NCBI RefSeq assembly: GCF_000469465.1
Contig: NZ_KI271813.1
Coordinates: 1 to 61,817 of the forward strand
Reading direction: 5' to 3'
DNA from: Gemella bergeri ATCC 700627
GTDB lineage: Bacteria; Bacillota; Bacilli; Staphylococcales; Gemellaceae
Length of the DNA stretch: 61,817 nucleotides
The position numbers and the translations under genes are program-made. Shown here one piece after another: positions 53,335 to 61,730 of this stretch (position 1 is its first letter; each line of letters starts with the position of its first letter). Below the pieces are notes generated by a model, which had not been told where the DNA came from, did not search any database, and worked only from the letters and a program-made list of their open reading frames with translations.

Positions 53335-53843
53335 TAATCAATTAATCCTTCCATTAATTCGATTTCAATTTTTTTATTTATTACATCAATATTTTTTACT
53401 ACGTCTTCAATATAAGGTATAAGAAATTCTTTTCCGTTTTCTGCTTTTACTATCCAAACATCATTAGCTCCCGGAGTTAAAATCTCGGATATTTCTCCTA
53501 GTTTTTCTCCTTGTTCATCATATACCTCACAACCTATTATTTCATAAAAATAAAATTCATTTTCTTTTAACTCATCAATATTTTCAGAATCAATTTTTAT
53601 TTGCATATTTTTTAATTTTTCCGCTTCTTCTATTGTGTCAATTCCCTCAAATTTGACTAAAAGTGAATTTTTATGATTTCGATAGTTTTCTACTAAAACC
53701 TCCCTAATCACCCGATTACCTTGGGTGATGAGAAGCTCACTTCCTTTTGAAAAACGTCTTTTTTCAAAATCAGTAGAAGAAATAACCTTAACTTCTCCTT
53801 TAAGTGAATGAGTATTTACTATTTTTCCTACTTTTAAACGCAT
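53334..53843 (-). CDS. rimM: 16S rRNA processing protein RimM
   Basis: Assembly factor for the 30S head. 169 residues: [34 protein letters not shown] is the RimM N-domain, and the PRC-barrel follows with [54 protein letters not shown]. It overlaps trmD by 1 nt. A TATAAT lies about 25 nt upstream of the start, without a clear -35. It is 85 nt after the transporter permease gene. Confidence 0.96.
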   Translation of the reverse strand: MRLKVGKIVNTHSLKGEVKVISSTDFEKRRFSKGSELLITQGNRVIREVLVENYRNHKNSLLVKFEGIDTIEEAEKLKNMQIKIDSENIDELKENEFYFYEIIGCEVYDEQGEKLGEISEILTPGANDVWIVKAENGKEFLIPYIEDVVKNIDVINKKIEIELMEGLID

Positions 53844-53928
53844 TAAAATCTCCTTTAATATTTATTATATCAATGTTAAATAATATTTTTACAATAGCTA
53901 CCTATGACATAGCTGCCACAACATAATA

Positions 53929-55491
53929 CTATTTTTTTATTTTCTCTCTTATAATAGATGATATATTTTCTACTATAATTATCGCTGTACAAAGTCCAAT
54001 TAATAATGTTGATATTCTGTTCCAATTCCTATATTCTATATTATTAACCAATAACTGGCCTATTCCGCCTGCTCCAACCATACCAAGTATTGTTGAATTT
54101 TTTATATTCATTTCAAATCTATATAAACTAATTGTTACAAATTCCGGTAAATAACCGCTAAAAATTATCTTTATATAACCGGTAAAATTACCCAATCCTA
54201 TACTTTTTGTTGCTAATAATATATTACTATTTATTCCCTCTAATATTTCACTATACATTTTTGTTACTACCCCTACAGTGTAAATATACAAAGCAAAAAA
54301 TGAACTAACCGTTCCGGGACCAAAGCCCCTAAAAAATATTAACGCTATAATAATAGGCGGAAATGTCCTTAAAATATTAATAACAACTTTAAAAATTATC
54401 GCTTTATATTTTCCAAATAAATTAGTTGATGCCAAATATGAAGTAAATATTGCCGTTAAACTTGCAAGCAAAGTCGCAACAAATGCTATTTCTATACTTG
54501 TCAATAATGCAGAGAACATTTTTGAAAAATAAGAAATATCCGGATTAAATAATTCCTTAAATAATACTTTTAATTGACCTATACCTAATATAAATCTCTC
54601 TTTCGTTATTGTTAAGAAATTTATTACATAAATTAATGAACCAATTATTACTACCGGTATTAATATTTTTTCTATTTTTTTTCGTAAGAAATACTCTTTT
54701 TTTGATAAATTATTTTTATCTTCCATAGTCCTGAAGTAATAACTAATTAAATCTATAATAAAAATCAAAAGTACCAAAATTATAATTATCAACGATACCC
54801 TGTCATAACGCAAATGATTTAGTTCAGTCCATAGTCTTTGACCAATTCCGCCTGCCCCGACTAAACCTAAAACACTCGCCCCACGAATACCGGATTCCAA
54901 TATTAGAAAATAAATTGAAAATATCGCCGGTTTTATATTAGATAACAAAGCTGTTTTATAAATAGCAAATCTTGAAACTCCAAGGCTTTTCATAGCCTCT
55001 ATATGTTTTATATCCACTTCCTCCGCATATTCTTTTAAGAGCTTAGCTGCGGTCAAAAAACTGATAATATAGATACTTAAAAATCCACTAAAATTCCCGG
55101 TGCTAAAAAGACTTACTAATATAGCTGCTACTATCAAAAATGGTATTGTTCTAAAAATTGAGAACACTGCACTTAATATTTTAGGTAATATTTTTATATT
55201 AAACAAAATGTTTGTTAACAACGGGAGAATAAGCAAAGCTGTAAACAGTGCTAAAATTGATGAAAATATCGCAATATTCAAAGTTTCTAAAATCGGTTCA
55301 TAAAGACTACTAAGTATACTTAAATCTAATGGATACATTCTTGACAATAAATTTCCAACTCTGGAAAATCCTAAAGAGAAGCTTTTAGCATCATAATTTA
55401 GTATAGAAATAACTATACCGGTCAATAATATTGAGTACAAAATAATACTTTTTATTTTTCTTTTAATGATATAATTCTTTAAGTTCATCAT
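53929..55491 (-). CDS. phnE: Phosphonate-type ABC transporter permease, two domains fused
   Basis: A 520-residue permease formed of two PhnE-like modules in tandem, about 1-250 and 270-520. Each has the BPD signature: SLGVSRFAIYKTALL-EVGIRGASVLGLVGAGGIGQRL in the first (residues 165-215 or so) and SIGLGNFTGYIKIIF with NSTILGMVGAGGIGQLLVNNI in the second. Single-module PhnE pairs are more usual, so this is a fusion. It overlaps phnC by 29 nt. Substrate could be phosphonate, phosphite or a related compound; inferred only. Confidence 0.85.
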   Translation of the reverse strand: MMNLKNYIIKRKIKSIILYSILLTGIVISILNYDAKSFSLGFSRVGNLLSRMYPLDLSILSSLYEPILETLNIAIFSSILALFTALLILPLLTNILFNIKILPKILSAVFSIFRTIPFLIVAAILVSLFSTGNFSGFLSIYIISFLTAAKLLKEYAEEVDIKHIEAMKSLGVSRFAIYKTALLSNIKPAIFSIYFLILESGIRGASVLGLVGAGGIGQRLWTELNHLRYDRVSLIIIILVLLIFIIDLISYYFRTMEDKNNLSKKEYFLRKKIEKILIPVVIIGSLIYVINFLTITKERFILGIGQLKVLFKELFNPDISYFSKMFSALLTSIEIAFVATLLASLTAIFTSYLASTNLFGKYKAIIFKVVINILRTFPPIIIALIFFRGFGPGTVSSFFALYIYTVGVVTKMYSEILEGINSNILLATKSIGLGNFTGYIKIIFSGYLPEFVTISLYRFEMNIKNSTILGMVGAGGIGQLLVNNIEYRNWNRISTLLIGLCTAIIIVENISSIIREKIKK

Positions 55492-56197
55492 TCGTTACAC
55501 TTTCTGTATAATTGTAAAATAAAATCTTACCATCTTTTAATCCTAAAATTTTATTGCTATATTTTTTAGCAAGGGTTATATCATGTAGATTTATCAATAC
55601 TGTTATGTTTTTTTCTTTATTTAATTTTTGAAAATTATCCATTATTACACTAGTATTTTTTTCATCAAGACTGCTCACCGGTTCATCAGCCAATAAAATA
55701 TTCGGTTCTTGCGCTAAAGCCTTTGCTATGGCTACACGTTGTTTTTGTCCACCGGATAAATATTTTGATTTTTTAAATATTTCTTCATTTAGACCAACCT
55801 GCGTTAAATATGTTATTCCTTGTTCATATTCCTTCTTAGTATAGCCGGATACTAATTGAATAAAAGATTTTTTAGCAAGATATGGTGTTAAAACGTTATC
55901 TATTGTGTATAAATTATCTAATGTATTATAATCTTGAAATATAAAAGCAATCTTTTGTCTAAATTTTTTTAATTCATTTTTATTAAATTTTGTAATATCA
56001 TTATTATTTATTATTATTTTTCCACTAGGTACATTTAAGAGATTCAAACACCTAAGGAGTGTTGATTTACCTGCACCGCTTTTGCCAACTATTGCAACAA
56101 AATCTCCTTTGTTTATAGAAAAATTCAAATTATCCAAAACTTTCTTTTCTCCATAGCTAAATGATAAATTCTCTATTTTTATTTCTTCGTTAACCAA
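55463..56197 (-). CDS. phnC: Phosphonate-type ABC transporter ATP-binding protein
   Basis: A 244-residue ATPase. GKSGAGKSTLLRCLNLLNVPSGKIIINNNDITKFNKNELKKFRQKIAFIFQDYN (Walker A and Q-loop), LSGGQKQRVAIAKALAQEPNILLADEPVSSLDEKNTSVIM (signature and Walker B) and INLHDITLAKKYSNKILGLKDGKILF (H-loop). VNxxDLHxxxxA-like INLHDITLA is typical of PhnC. Start is TTG at 56197, after GAGGTG. There is no phnD (binding protein) gene in the neighbourhood: the 216 nt upstream are non-coding. Confidence 0.87.
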   Translation of the reverse strand: MVNEEIKIENLSFSYGEKKVLDNLNFSINKGDFVAIVGKSGAGKSTLLRCLNLLNVPSGKIIINNNDITKFNKNELKKFRQKIAFIFQDYNTLDNLYTIDNVLTPYLAKKSFIQLVSGYTKKEYEQGITYLTQVGLNEEIFKKSKYLSGGQKQRVAIAKALAQEPNILLADEPVSSLDEKNTSVIMDNFQKLNKEKNITVLINLHDITLAKKYSNKILGLKDGKILFYNYTESVTNDELKELYH

Positions 56198-56392
56198 TAA
56201 ATCACCTCATTTACTTCTCACCATACTAAAATTTAAGATAAAATTTCTTGTTACAATTATAACACTTTCTTAAATAATTTTCAGCATCTATTTGTTATAG
56301 TAACATCGCTATTATTACCACTAACAAAAAATATAATACTTTTCATGAATTTTCAACATCAGTTATTAATAATATATTTATCTAATATAAAA

Positions 56393-56415
56393 AGGAATAA
56401 CTCTTCGTTACTCCT
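56393..56415 (-). terminator. Terminator after ylmH
   Basis: On the minus strand AGGAGTAAC pairs with GTTATTCCT over 9 bp around GAAGA, followed by TTTTTATA. It overlaps the ylmH stop codon and ends the sepF-yggT-ylmH unit. The remaining gap to phnC (56198-56392) holds only a TATAAT-like phnC promoter near 56248. Confidence 0.85.
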
Positions 56416-57184
56416 AAATTACTCTACCTATTGTAATTCTATACTTTAAAGATTTTTTATTTTGAGTTTTTTCCTTTATAATAAACCTTCCATATTTTCT
56501 AATGGAAATTATATCGCCTATATTACAAGATTTTTCTCCATTTTTTGTTACAACATGATTTAATTTTATAAAATCTTGCATCAAAAATTCTTTTACTTTA
56601 CTGCGTGATTTATTGGTTATTTTTGCTACAATACTATCAAGCCTGAATGAAGAACTGACTATTTCAAAATTTTCAAATTTTTTCTCAAACTTAACATCTA
56701 GCACACTCACTTTCTTTAATGTTATATTAATCTTTCCGATTTTTGTTAAATTCATTATAACAAAATCTGAAATATTACTATCCACAAAAATATAAAGTGT
56801 ATTCTCTTCTACAACAATATCTCCAAATCTATTAAAATTTATCCCAAGATTGTGGATAGCACCTAAAACATCTTTATGCCTAATTGTGTTAAATTTATTA
56901 TTATATGTTGCTTTTAAGCAAGTTATCTCAAAATCAACATTATAATATTCGTTTGCTACCAACTTGGCTTTTTTTCTTTCTAAATTAGTAACTCCACCAA
57001 AAAATTCTACTTTTAATTCCGGATAATTATAAATTATTATTTTTTCTAAAATAATTTGCTCAAATTGAGTTAGAAAAAAGGTAACCCTATTTCTATTGTT
57101 GGAGAAATCAATTGTTTGTAATAGATTTTCCGCCGTTTCTATTTCTTCTTTTGATGCTGAATATAAAAAATTCAAATTTTTCAT
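56414..57184 (-). CDS. ylmH: S4-domain RNA-binding protein YlmH
   Basis: A 256-residue protein: an N-terminal part (1-170, KNLNFLYSASKEEIETAENLL) and a C-terminal S4 domain (SFRLDSIVAKITNKSRSKVKEFLMQDFIKLNHVVTKNGEKSCNIGDIISIRKYGRFII). YlmH belongs to the division gene neighbourhood and has been tied to ribosome rescue/RNA binding. Start at the ATG 57184, after AGGAGAAT; a TTG upstream of the ribosome-binding site is rejected. Follows yggT. Confidence 0.9.
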   Translation of the reverse strand: MKNLNFLYSASKEEIETAENLLQTIDFSNNRNRVTFFLTQFEQIILEKIIIYNYPELKVEFFGGVTNLERKKAKLVANEYYNVDFEITCLKATYNNKFNTIRHKDVLGAIHNLGINFNRFGDIVVEENTLYIFVDSNISDFVIMNLTKIGKINITLKKVSVLDVKFEKKFENFEIVSSSFRLDSIVAKITNKSRSKVKEFLMQDFIKLNHVVTKNGEKSCNIGDIISIRKYGRFIIKEKTQNKKSLKYRITIGRVI

Positions 57185-57191
57185 AATTCTC

Positions 57192-57467
57192 CTAAGCAAA
57201 TATAAATCCTAAAAGTAATCGTCTTAATACATCCAATGCAATAAAAGCTATAATTGGAGAAATATCTAATATTCCAAATGGAGGAATAAGTTTTCTAAAA
57301 ATTTTCAAGAATGGTTCACAAAATTTTTCCAAAAATTCCACTATAACATTATTTCTAAATTGTGGAAACCACGATGATAATATATATGCCAGTATACAGT
57401 ATTCATAAAAATTAAATAAATAATTAACGAATCTATATACCCAAAAATATTCTGTTAAACTTATCAA
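57192..57467 (-). CDS. ylmG: YggT family membrane protein (YlmG)
   Basis: A 91-residue protein with two membrane spans (about 13-33 and 65-88) and the conserved motif ILSSWFPQFRNN followed by FCEPFLKIFRKLIPPFGILDISPIIAFIALDVLR. The family pairs with sepF and ylmH in division clusters. Start is TTG at 57467, 8 nt after AAGGAG which lies at the end of sepF. Confidence 0.9.
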   Translation of the reverse strand: MISLTEYFWVYRFVNYLFNFYEYCILAYILSSWFPQFRNNVIVEFLEKFCEPFLKIFRKLIPPFGILDISPIIAFIALDVLRRLLLGFIFA

Positions 57468-57469
57468 TA

Positions 57470-57884
57470 TTAATACTCTCCTTCGTAAAAATCTCCCGAT
57501 ACATCAATACCGTTAGGTACACATAAATAAATATCTTCACCTATGGTTTTTAATTTTGCATTTAGCGCATAAATACCACCTGATACAAAATCCAATAATC
57601 TATCAGCTGTTTCTACATCTAGTTTGCTTAAATTAATAATTACAACTTTATTTTTTTTTATATCATCAATAATATCTTTGCTGTCCGCAAATACTAACGG
57701 TTCTGTTAATATTACATTATTCATTTTACCGGTTATTGGATTAGATGTCGCTTTATTCACTGAATTCTCCTTTGAAATTCTTTGTTTTGGTTGTTCTTTT
57801 TGAATTATTTGTTCTTCCTTTTACATCATCTTCGAAATCTTCTTCGCTTACAAACAGATTATTAAATTTTTTTATCATACTCAT
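57470..57884 (-). pseudogene. sepF: Cell division protein SepF, split by an apparent one-base frameshift
   Basis: SepF anchors FtsZ to the membrane. The N-terminal part (ATG 57884 after GAGGT; MSMIKKFNNLFVSEEDFEDD) and the core domain (57470-57760, VILTEPLVFADSKDIIDDIKKNKVVIINLS and the rest) lie in different frames. Removing one A from the four-A run at 57817-57820 joins them without a stop: after FEDDV comes KEEQIIQKEQPKQRISKE, then NSVNKATSNP. The restored protein has about 137 residues, close to normal. As it stands, the core frame could start at GTG 57760, six nt after AAGGAG. Sequencing error, true mutation or reinitiation are all possible. Confidence 0.85.
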
Positions 57885-57921
57885 AATATCAAACCTCAAT
57901 TTAGTTATATTTAACTGTATA

Positions 57922-57950
57922 ATTATATCATAATTTTCATTATTTTTAAA
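57922..57950 (-). promoter_or_regulatory. Possible sepF promoter
   Basis: On the minus strand TTTAAA (57945-57950) is followed after 17 nt by a perfect TATAAT (57922-57927), about 40 nt before the sepF ATG. The -35 is poor. Confidence 0.45.
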
Positions 57951-57974
57951 CCGATATATTCGTTTATAATACAC

Positions 57975-58012
57975 AAAGAACCTTAAAGCTGATTAAAACT
58001 ATAAGATTCTTT
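57975..58012. terminator. Hairpin between the AI-2E-family gene and sepF
   Basis: AAAGAACCTTA pairs with TAAGATTCTTT (one G-U) over 11 bp with a 16-nt loop. It sits 8 nt past the AI-2E-family gene stop; the U-run is weak on the minus strand. Confidence 0.5.
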
Positions 58013-58019
58013 ATTTTAT

Positions 58020-59174
58020 TTACTCATAATATTTATTATATCTACTTCGAAGAGTATTTATTAATCTAGTTATTAATACTTTTAAAATTGAATAAATCGG
58101 TATTCCTAAAATTGCACCAACTACTCCGAGTATATTAACACCTATTAAAATAACGAAAATAACTGTAAGTGGGTGCATGTCCATACTTTTCCCCATAATA
58201 TTTGGTGATAAAATATTTCCTTCAACAAATTGCACTATTCCCCAAATAACCAACATTTTTAAAACCATTATACCACTGGTTGAAGCTGCAACCAACATTG
58301 CAGGAATTATCGCCATAATAGGCCCTAGATAAGGAACAATACTTAAAAATGCGGCTATCGTTGCCAATGAAAAAGCGTAGTGCAAACCGATAATATTATA
58401 CCCTATATAAAGCATAACTCCCAAACATAACGAAACTGTCATTTGCCCTTGGATATAAGAACCAACCTTATCATCAATTTCATCTATTGTTTCTGAAATT
58501 GATTTTTTCAATCTATTAGGCATAGAATTTATCAAATAAATTTTAAATTTTGAAGCATCTTTTAATAGAAAGAATAACACAAAAGGAAAGGTCATAAGCA
58601 CCGAAGCAGTTGATGATAATGAAGAAGCAATACTTTGAGCAACATTTGTCACTATTGTTACAGCTTGTGCACTAATTTTCGCAGTATTTAAGTTAGAACT
58701 AATATATTCATTTACCGCTTTTACATAAGTATTTTCTGAATTAGTCGCAAGATATCCCCGAACTATTTCTATATATTTCGGTAATGAGTTTACTAAAGCC
58801 TGAGTTTGTTCAACGATTATAGGAACTACTCCAATAATTACCACTAAAATTACCAAAACTCCTACAAATATAGCAAGCAAACTGGCGATAAAGCGTGGCA
58901 TTTTTTTAGAAAAAGCATTTACCAACGGGTTTAATATATAATAAAACGCATAAGCTAAAATAATTGGAGTTGTAATACTTGATACTATGGCTTTTATAGG
59001 TGAAAAGATATATGATATTTCAGTATACAAGTATATTGCTATCCCTAACAATATAATTACTATTAAAATGTATAAAATAAATTTTCCACCTAAAAATGCC
59101 AATAACCTATCTTCTCTGGAGTTTTCTACTATTTCTTTATTTTTTTTTATTTCTTCTTTAATCTTTTCTTTCAT
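58020..59174 (-). CDS. AI-2E family transporter (YtvI/PerM-like)
   Basis: A 384-residue membrane protein with about seven spans: 30-50, 60-90, 95-125, 190-215, 250-285, 295-330 and 335-365. IVPYLGPIMAIIPAMLVAASTS and GKSMDMHPLTVIFVILIGVNILGVVGAILGIPIYSILKVL are the family signatures. Members export diverse compounds; the autoinducer name is historical. Preceded by the DUF1146 gene, with 14 nt between. Confidence 0.9.
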   Translation of the reverse strand: MKEKIKEEIKKNKEIVENSREDRLLAFLGGKFILYILIVIILLGIAIYLYTEISYIFSPIKAIVSSITTPIILAYAFYYILNPLVNAFSKKMPRFIASLLAIFVGVLVILVVIIGVVPIIVEQTQALVNSLPKYIEIVRGYLATNSENTYVKAVNEYISSNLNTAKISAQAVTIVTNVAQSIASSLSSTASVLMTFPFVLFFLLKDASKFKIYLINSMPNRLKKSISETIDEIDDKVGSYIQGQMTVSLCLGVMLYIGYNIIGLHYAFSLATIAAFLSIVPYLGPIMAIIPAMLVAASTSGIMVLKMLVIWGIVQFVEGNILSPNIMGKSMDMHPLTVIFVILIGVNILGVVGAILGIPIYSILKVLITRLINTLRSRYNKYYE

Positions 59175-59188
59175 AAAATCCTCCTTCG

Positions 59189-59395
59189 TTATTTTATTAA
59201 ATGTAATGACAGTTCATATATTGTCATTATTGCATTATAACCTAAATATCCTATAGCAAACGACATTAGACTAATTAAAATTTTTATTTCCTTTGTACTA
59301 TTTTTTTTAAATAATTTACCAAAATCTAATTTCAGTAAGCTAAAGTTGCTAACTAAAATCATTATAAATAACAATGTTAATTTTATAAAATTCAT
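59189..59395 (-). CDS. DUF1146 family small membrane protein (YwzB-like)
   Basis: A 68-residue protein with two membrane spans (about 3-22 and 40-60) and a positive loop LDFGKLFKKNSTKEIKILI, matching DUF1146. Function unknown. It precedes the AI-2E-family gene and follows corA, all on one strand. Confidence 0.75.
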   Translation of the reverse strand: MNFIKLTLLFIMILVSNFSLLKLDFGKLFKKNSTKEIKILISLMSFAIGYLGYNAIMTIYELSLHLIK

Positions 59396-59418
59396 ATTTT
59401 ATCCTTTATATCTAATGT

Positions 59419-60372
59419 CTATTTGAACATATCAAGCCAACCTTTTTTCTTAAATATCCATAACATTCCAATAGCAATTACCAACATAACACCGCAGATA
59501 AAAAAGTAGCCATACTTCCATTCCAACTCCGGCATATTTCTAAAGTTCATTCCATAAAGACCAACTATAAATGTCAACGGTAAAAATATTGTTGAAATAA
59601 CGGTCAACATCATCATAATATTATTAGATCTAAATGAGTTATAAGTCATGTAATTTTCTCTAATATCACTGGCAAGTTCTCGTGTTGCTTCAATAATTTC
59701 CGTTTGTTGAACAAGGTCATCATAAATATCGTGAAAATATTTTCTGTCGTTATCGGTCATTTCAACACGGCGTGATACTAAAAATCTATGGAGTAACTCA
59801 CGCATAGGCAATAAACCACGTCGCAATTTTAACAAGTCACTACGAAGGTCAAAAACCTCGTCCATTATTTTACTACCGGCATTATATGAGTCATATTCTT
59901 CAATTTCATCAAGACGATTTTCTATTTTTGCAATAATCGGAATGTATCCTTCTACTATTTCTGATACCAACATATGCATTACATGCAGTGGCGAATATTG
60001 TTCACCGCGCTGTAAGATTTTTGGAATAATTTTATTAATATATCGTATATGTGAGAGGTGAAAAGTTACAATATAATTTTTTCCGACAAACATATTTATT
60101 GTTTCATAATCATCATCAATATTTTTCAAAACATGAGATACTAAAAAAATTTGTTGTCGTGTTATTTCTATTTTTGGTCGTTGAAGCAATGTCATACAGT
60201 CTTCAATCAACAATTCGTGAAACTTAAAAAATGTAGACAATAGGGTTATCTCACTTCGTGTCGGTGTATCAAAATCAACCCAATACCAAGCAATATCTTG
60301 ATCATTAAGTCTTGACAGTTTGACATCTGTTAAGATATTTCCTTTTTTATCTACTGCTAGTGTTTTTAACAT
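59419..60372 (-). CDS. corA: CorA family magnesium transporter
   Basis: A 317-residue divalent cation channel. The long cytosolic domain covers about 1-255 with LEIEDCMTLLQRPKIEI-type repeats. Two membrane spans at about 260-280 and 293-312 are joined by the diagnostic YGMNFRNMPELEWKYGYFF loop. The basic C-terminal KKKGWLDMF tail is present. Mg, and possibly Co or Ni. Confidence 0.94.
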   Translation of the reverse strand: MLKTLAVDKKGNILTDVKLSRLNDQDIAWYWVDFDTPTRSEITLLSTFFKFHELLIEDCMTLLQRPKIEITRQQIFLVSHVLKNIDDDYETINMFVGKNYIVTFHLSHIRYINKIIPKILQRGEQYSPLHVMHMLVSEIVEGYIPIIAKIENRLDEIEEYDSYNAGSKIMDEVFDLRSDLLKLRRGLLPMRELLHRFLVSRRVEMTDNDRKYFHDIYDDLVQQTEIIEATRELASDIRENYMTYNSFRSNNIMMMLTVISTIFLPLTFIVGLYGMNFRNMPELEWKYGYFFICGVMLVIAIGMLWIFKKKGWLDMFK

Positions 60373-60441
60373 TAGATCTCACCTCTCTTAGATTATTTTC
60401 ACAACTACAATAATATCATAATTAATGAAATTAGTAAATTT

Positions 60442-61191
60442 TTATTTAATATTATTTGCAATATGATTCATAATTATTCCGGCAGAAACTGCCACATTTA
60501 AACTTTCGGCTTCCCCGGTCATTTTTATTTTTAAAAGATTATTTACCTTTTCCAAGATATTGTTACTAACCCCTGCTCCTTCATTACCAAAAATAACAGC
60601 AATTTTCTCTCCTACATCATTAACCTCTTCCAAATATTTATTACCTTTTAAAGAAGTAGCATATAAATCAAATTCTTTCATTTCATCAATAAGATTTTCC
60701 AAAACTATATTTTCAAAACAATCAATGTGAAACTGACTTCCTTGTGTACTACGAAGGACTTTTTGCCCGTATAAACTTGTCGTTTCGTCACCCAAAACTA
60801 CACAATCAAAACTAAAAGCATCTGCTGTTCTTATAATAGTCCCCAAATTCCCAGGATCTTGTACTCTATCCAAAATAAGAACCCTATTATAGCAATTAAT
60901 ATCCAATTCTTTTTTTTCTATACTACATACAGCAATTACCCCTTGAGAAGTCACCGTTTCTCCCAGTAATTTTATAACGTTATCCGCAACTACCACAAAT
61001 TCTTTTAAATAATTCAATTCTTTTTTATTAAAATTTTCTGAAATTATTATTTCTTCTACAACATTAGCCTTTAATGCTTCTTTTACCAGATGAATTCCTT
61101 CTACCAAATACTTATTATATTTTTTTATATTTCTATTTTTTTTTAATTTTTGAAGTTCTTTTATTTTTTTATTATTTCCTGATGTTATCAT
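60442..61191 (-). CDS. SpoU/TrmH family RNA 2'-O-methyltransferase
   Basis: A 249-residue methyltransferase with an N-terminal L30e-like RNA-binding domain (KIKELQKLKKNRNIKKYNKYLVEGIHLVKEAL) and a SPOUT knot: LDRVQDPGNLGTIIRTADAFSFD, VLRSTQGSQFHIDCF, VIFGNEGAGVSNNIL and LKIKMTGEAESLNVAVSAGIIM. Probably rRNA (YsgA/RlmB type). I prefer the ATG at 61191, which has GGAG 7 nt upstream; the earlier ATG at 61203 has no ribosome-binding site. Confidence 0.9.
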   Translation of the reverse strand: MITSGNNKKIKELQKLKKNRNIKKYNKYLVEGIHLVKEALKANVVEEIIISENFNKKELNYLKEFVVVADNVIKLLGETVTSQGVIAVCSIEKKELDINCYNRVLILDRVQDPGNLGTIIRTADAFSFDCVVLGDETTSLYGQKVLRSTQGSQFHIDCFENIVLENLIDEMKEFDLYATSLKGNKYLEEVNDVGEKIAVIFGNEGAGVSNNILEKVNNLLKIKMTGEAESLNVAVSAGIIMNHIANNIK

Positions 61192-61235
61192 TATTTTCTC
61201 CATAATATTATCAAATTAGATGTCTAGCTTTTACC

Positions 61236-61277
61236 ATTATAATCAATATTGAATAAAATTACAAACTATGATATAAT
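61236..61277. promoter_or_regulatory. Two divergent, overlapping promoters
   Basis: Plus strand: TTGAAT (61249-61254), 17 nt, TATAAT (61272-61277), for the rhodanese gene. Minus strand: TTGTAA (61259-61264), 17 nt, TATAAT (61236-61241), for the methyltransferase gene. The two share spacer DNA, so binding of polymerase may be mutually exclusive. Confidence 0.75.
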
Positions 61278-61310
61278 TTTTTTATTAATAATACGTAAAA
61301 GGAGTTTATT

Positions 61311-61694
61311 ATGTCACTTTGGATATCAACACTAATAGTACTGTTTGTCATCGGCTTAATTGCATTATTTAATTATCTAAGATTGAACAGAGCTGTTACC
61401 AAGCTACCTTATGTTGAATTTAGACAAAATCTTAGAAAAGTTCAATTAGTTGATGTAAGAGAAAAAGAAGATTTTAAATATGCTCATATTAACGGAGCAA
61501 GAAATATGCCACTTTCTCAATTCAATTTTTTATATACTTCTCTTAGAAAAGACCAACCTATTTATCTTTGTGATAAAAACGGGACTATGGCACCACGTGC
61601 TGCCCTTACACTAAAGAAAAATGGTTATACTAATGTCTTTATGCTAAAAAATGGTCTACAAGATTGGAAAGAAAATCTTAAAACAAAAAGATAA
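61311..61694 (+). CDS. Membrane-anchored rhodanese-like protein
   Basis: A 127-residue protein with an N-terminal span (about 5-25) then a rhodanese domain: VQLVDVREKEDFKYAHINGARNMPLSQF (CH2A-like), QPIYLCDKNGTMAPRAALTLKKNGYTNVFMLKNGLQDWKENL. Cys in the loop after LYLC-type strand suggests sulfurtransferase potential, but the loop is not the standard CxxGxRS. Faces the outer side or cytosol; the topology is not certain. AAAGGAG precedes the ATG. Confidence 0.85.
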   Translation: MSLWISTLIVLFVIGLIALFNYLRLNRAVTKLPYVEFRQNLRKVQLVDVREKEDFKYAHINGARNMPLSQFNFLYTSLRKDQPIYLCDKNGTMAPRAALTLKKNGYTNVFMLKNGLQDWKENLKTKR

Positions 61695-61696
61695 CC

Positions 61697-61730
61697 ATAA
61701 AACCGGTATTAAACGATACTGGTTTTTTTG
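61697..61730 (+). terminator. Terminator after the rhodanese gene
   Basis: AAACCGGTAT pairs with ATACTGGTTT over 10 bp (61700-61709 with 61716-61725, one G-U), followed by TTTTG. The remaining 87 nt of the window hold no gene. Confidence 0.9.

Noticed and set aside
53844-53928. Terminator or leader between phnE and rimM
   Set aside because: Only short, mutually exclusive stems (AGCTA/TAGCT, CTAT/ATAG) and no U-run, so no feature is called.
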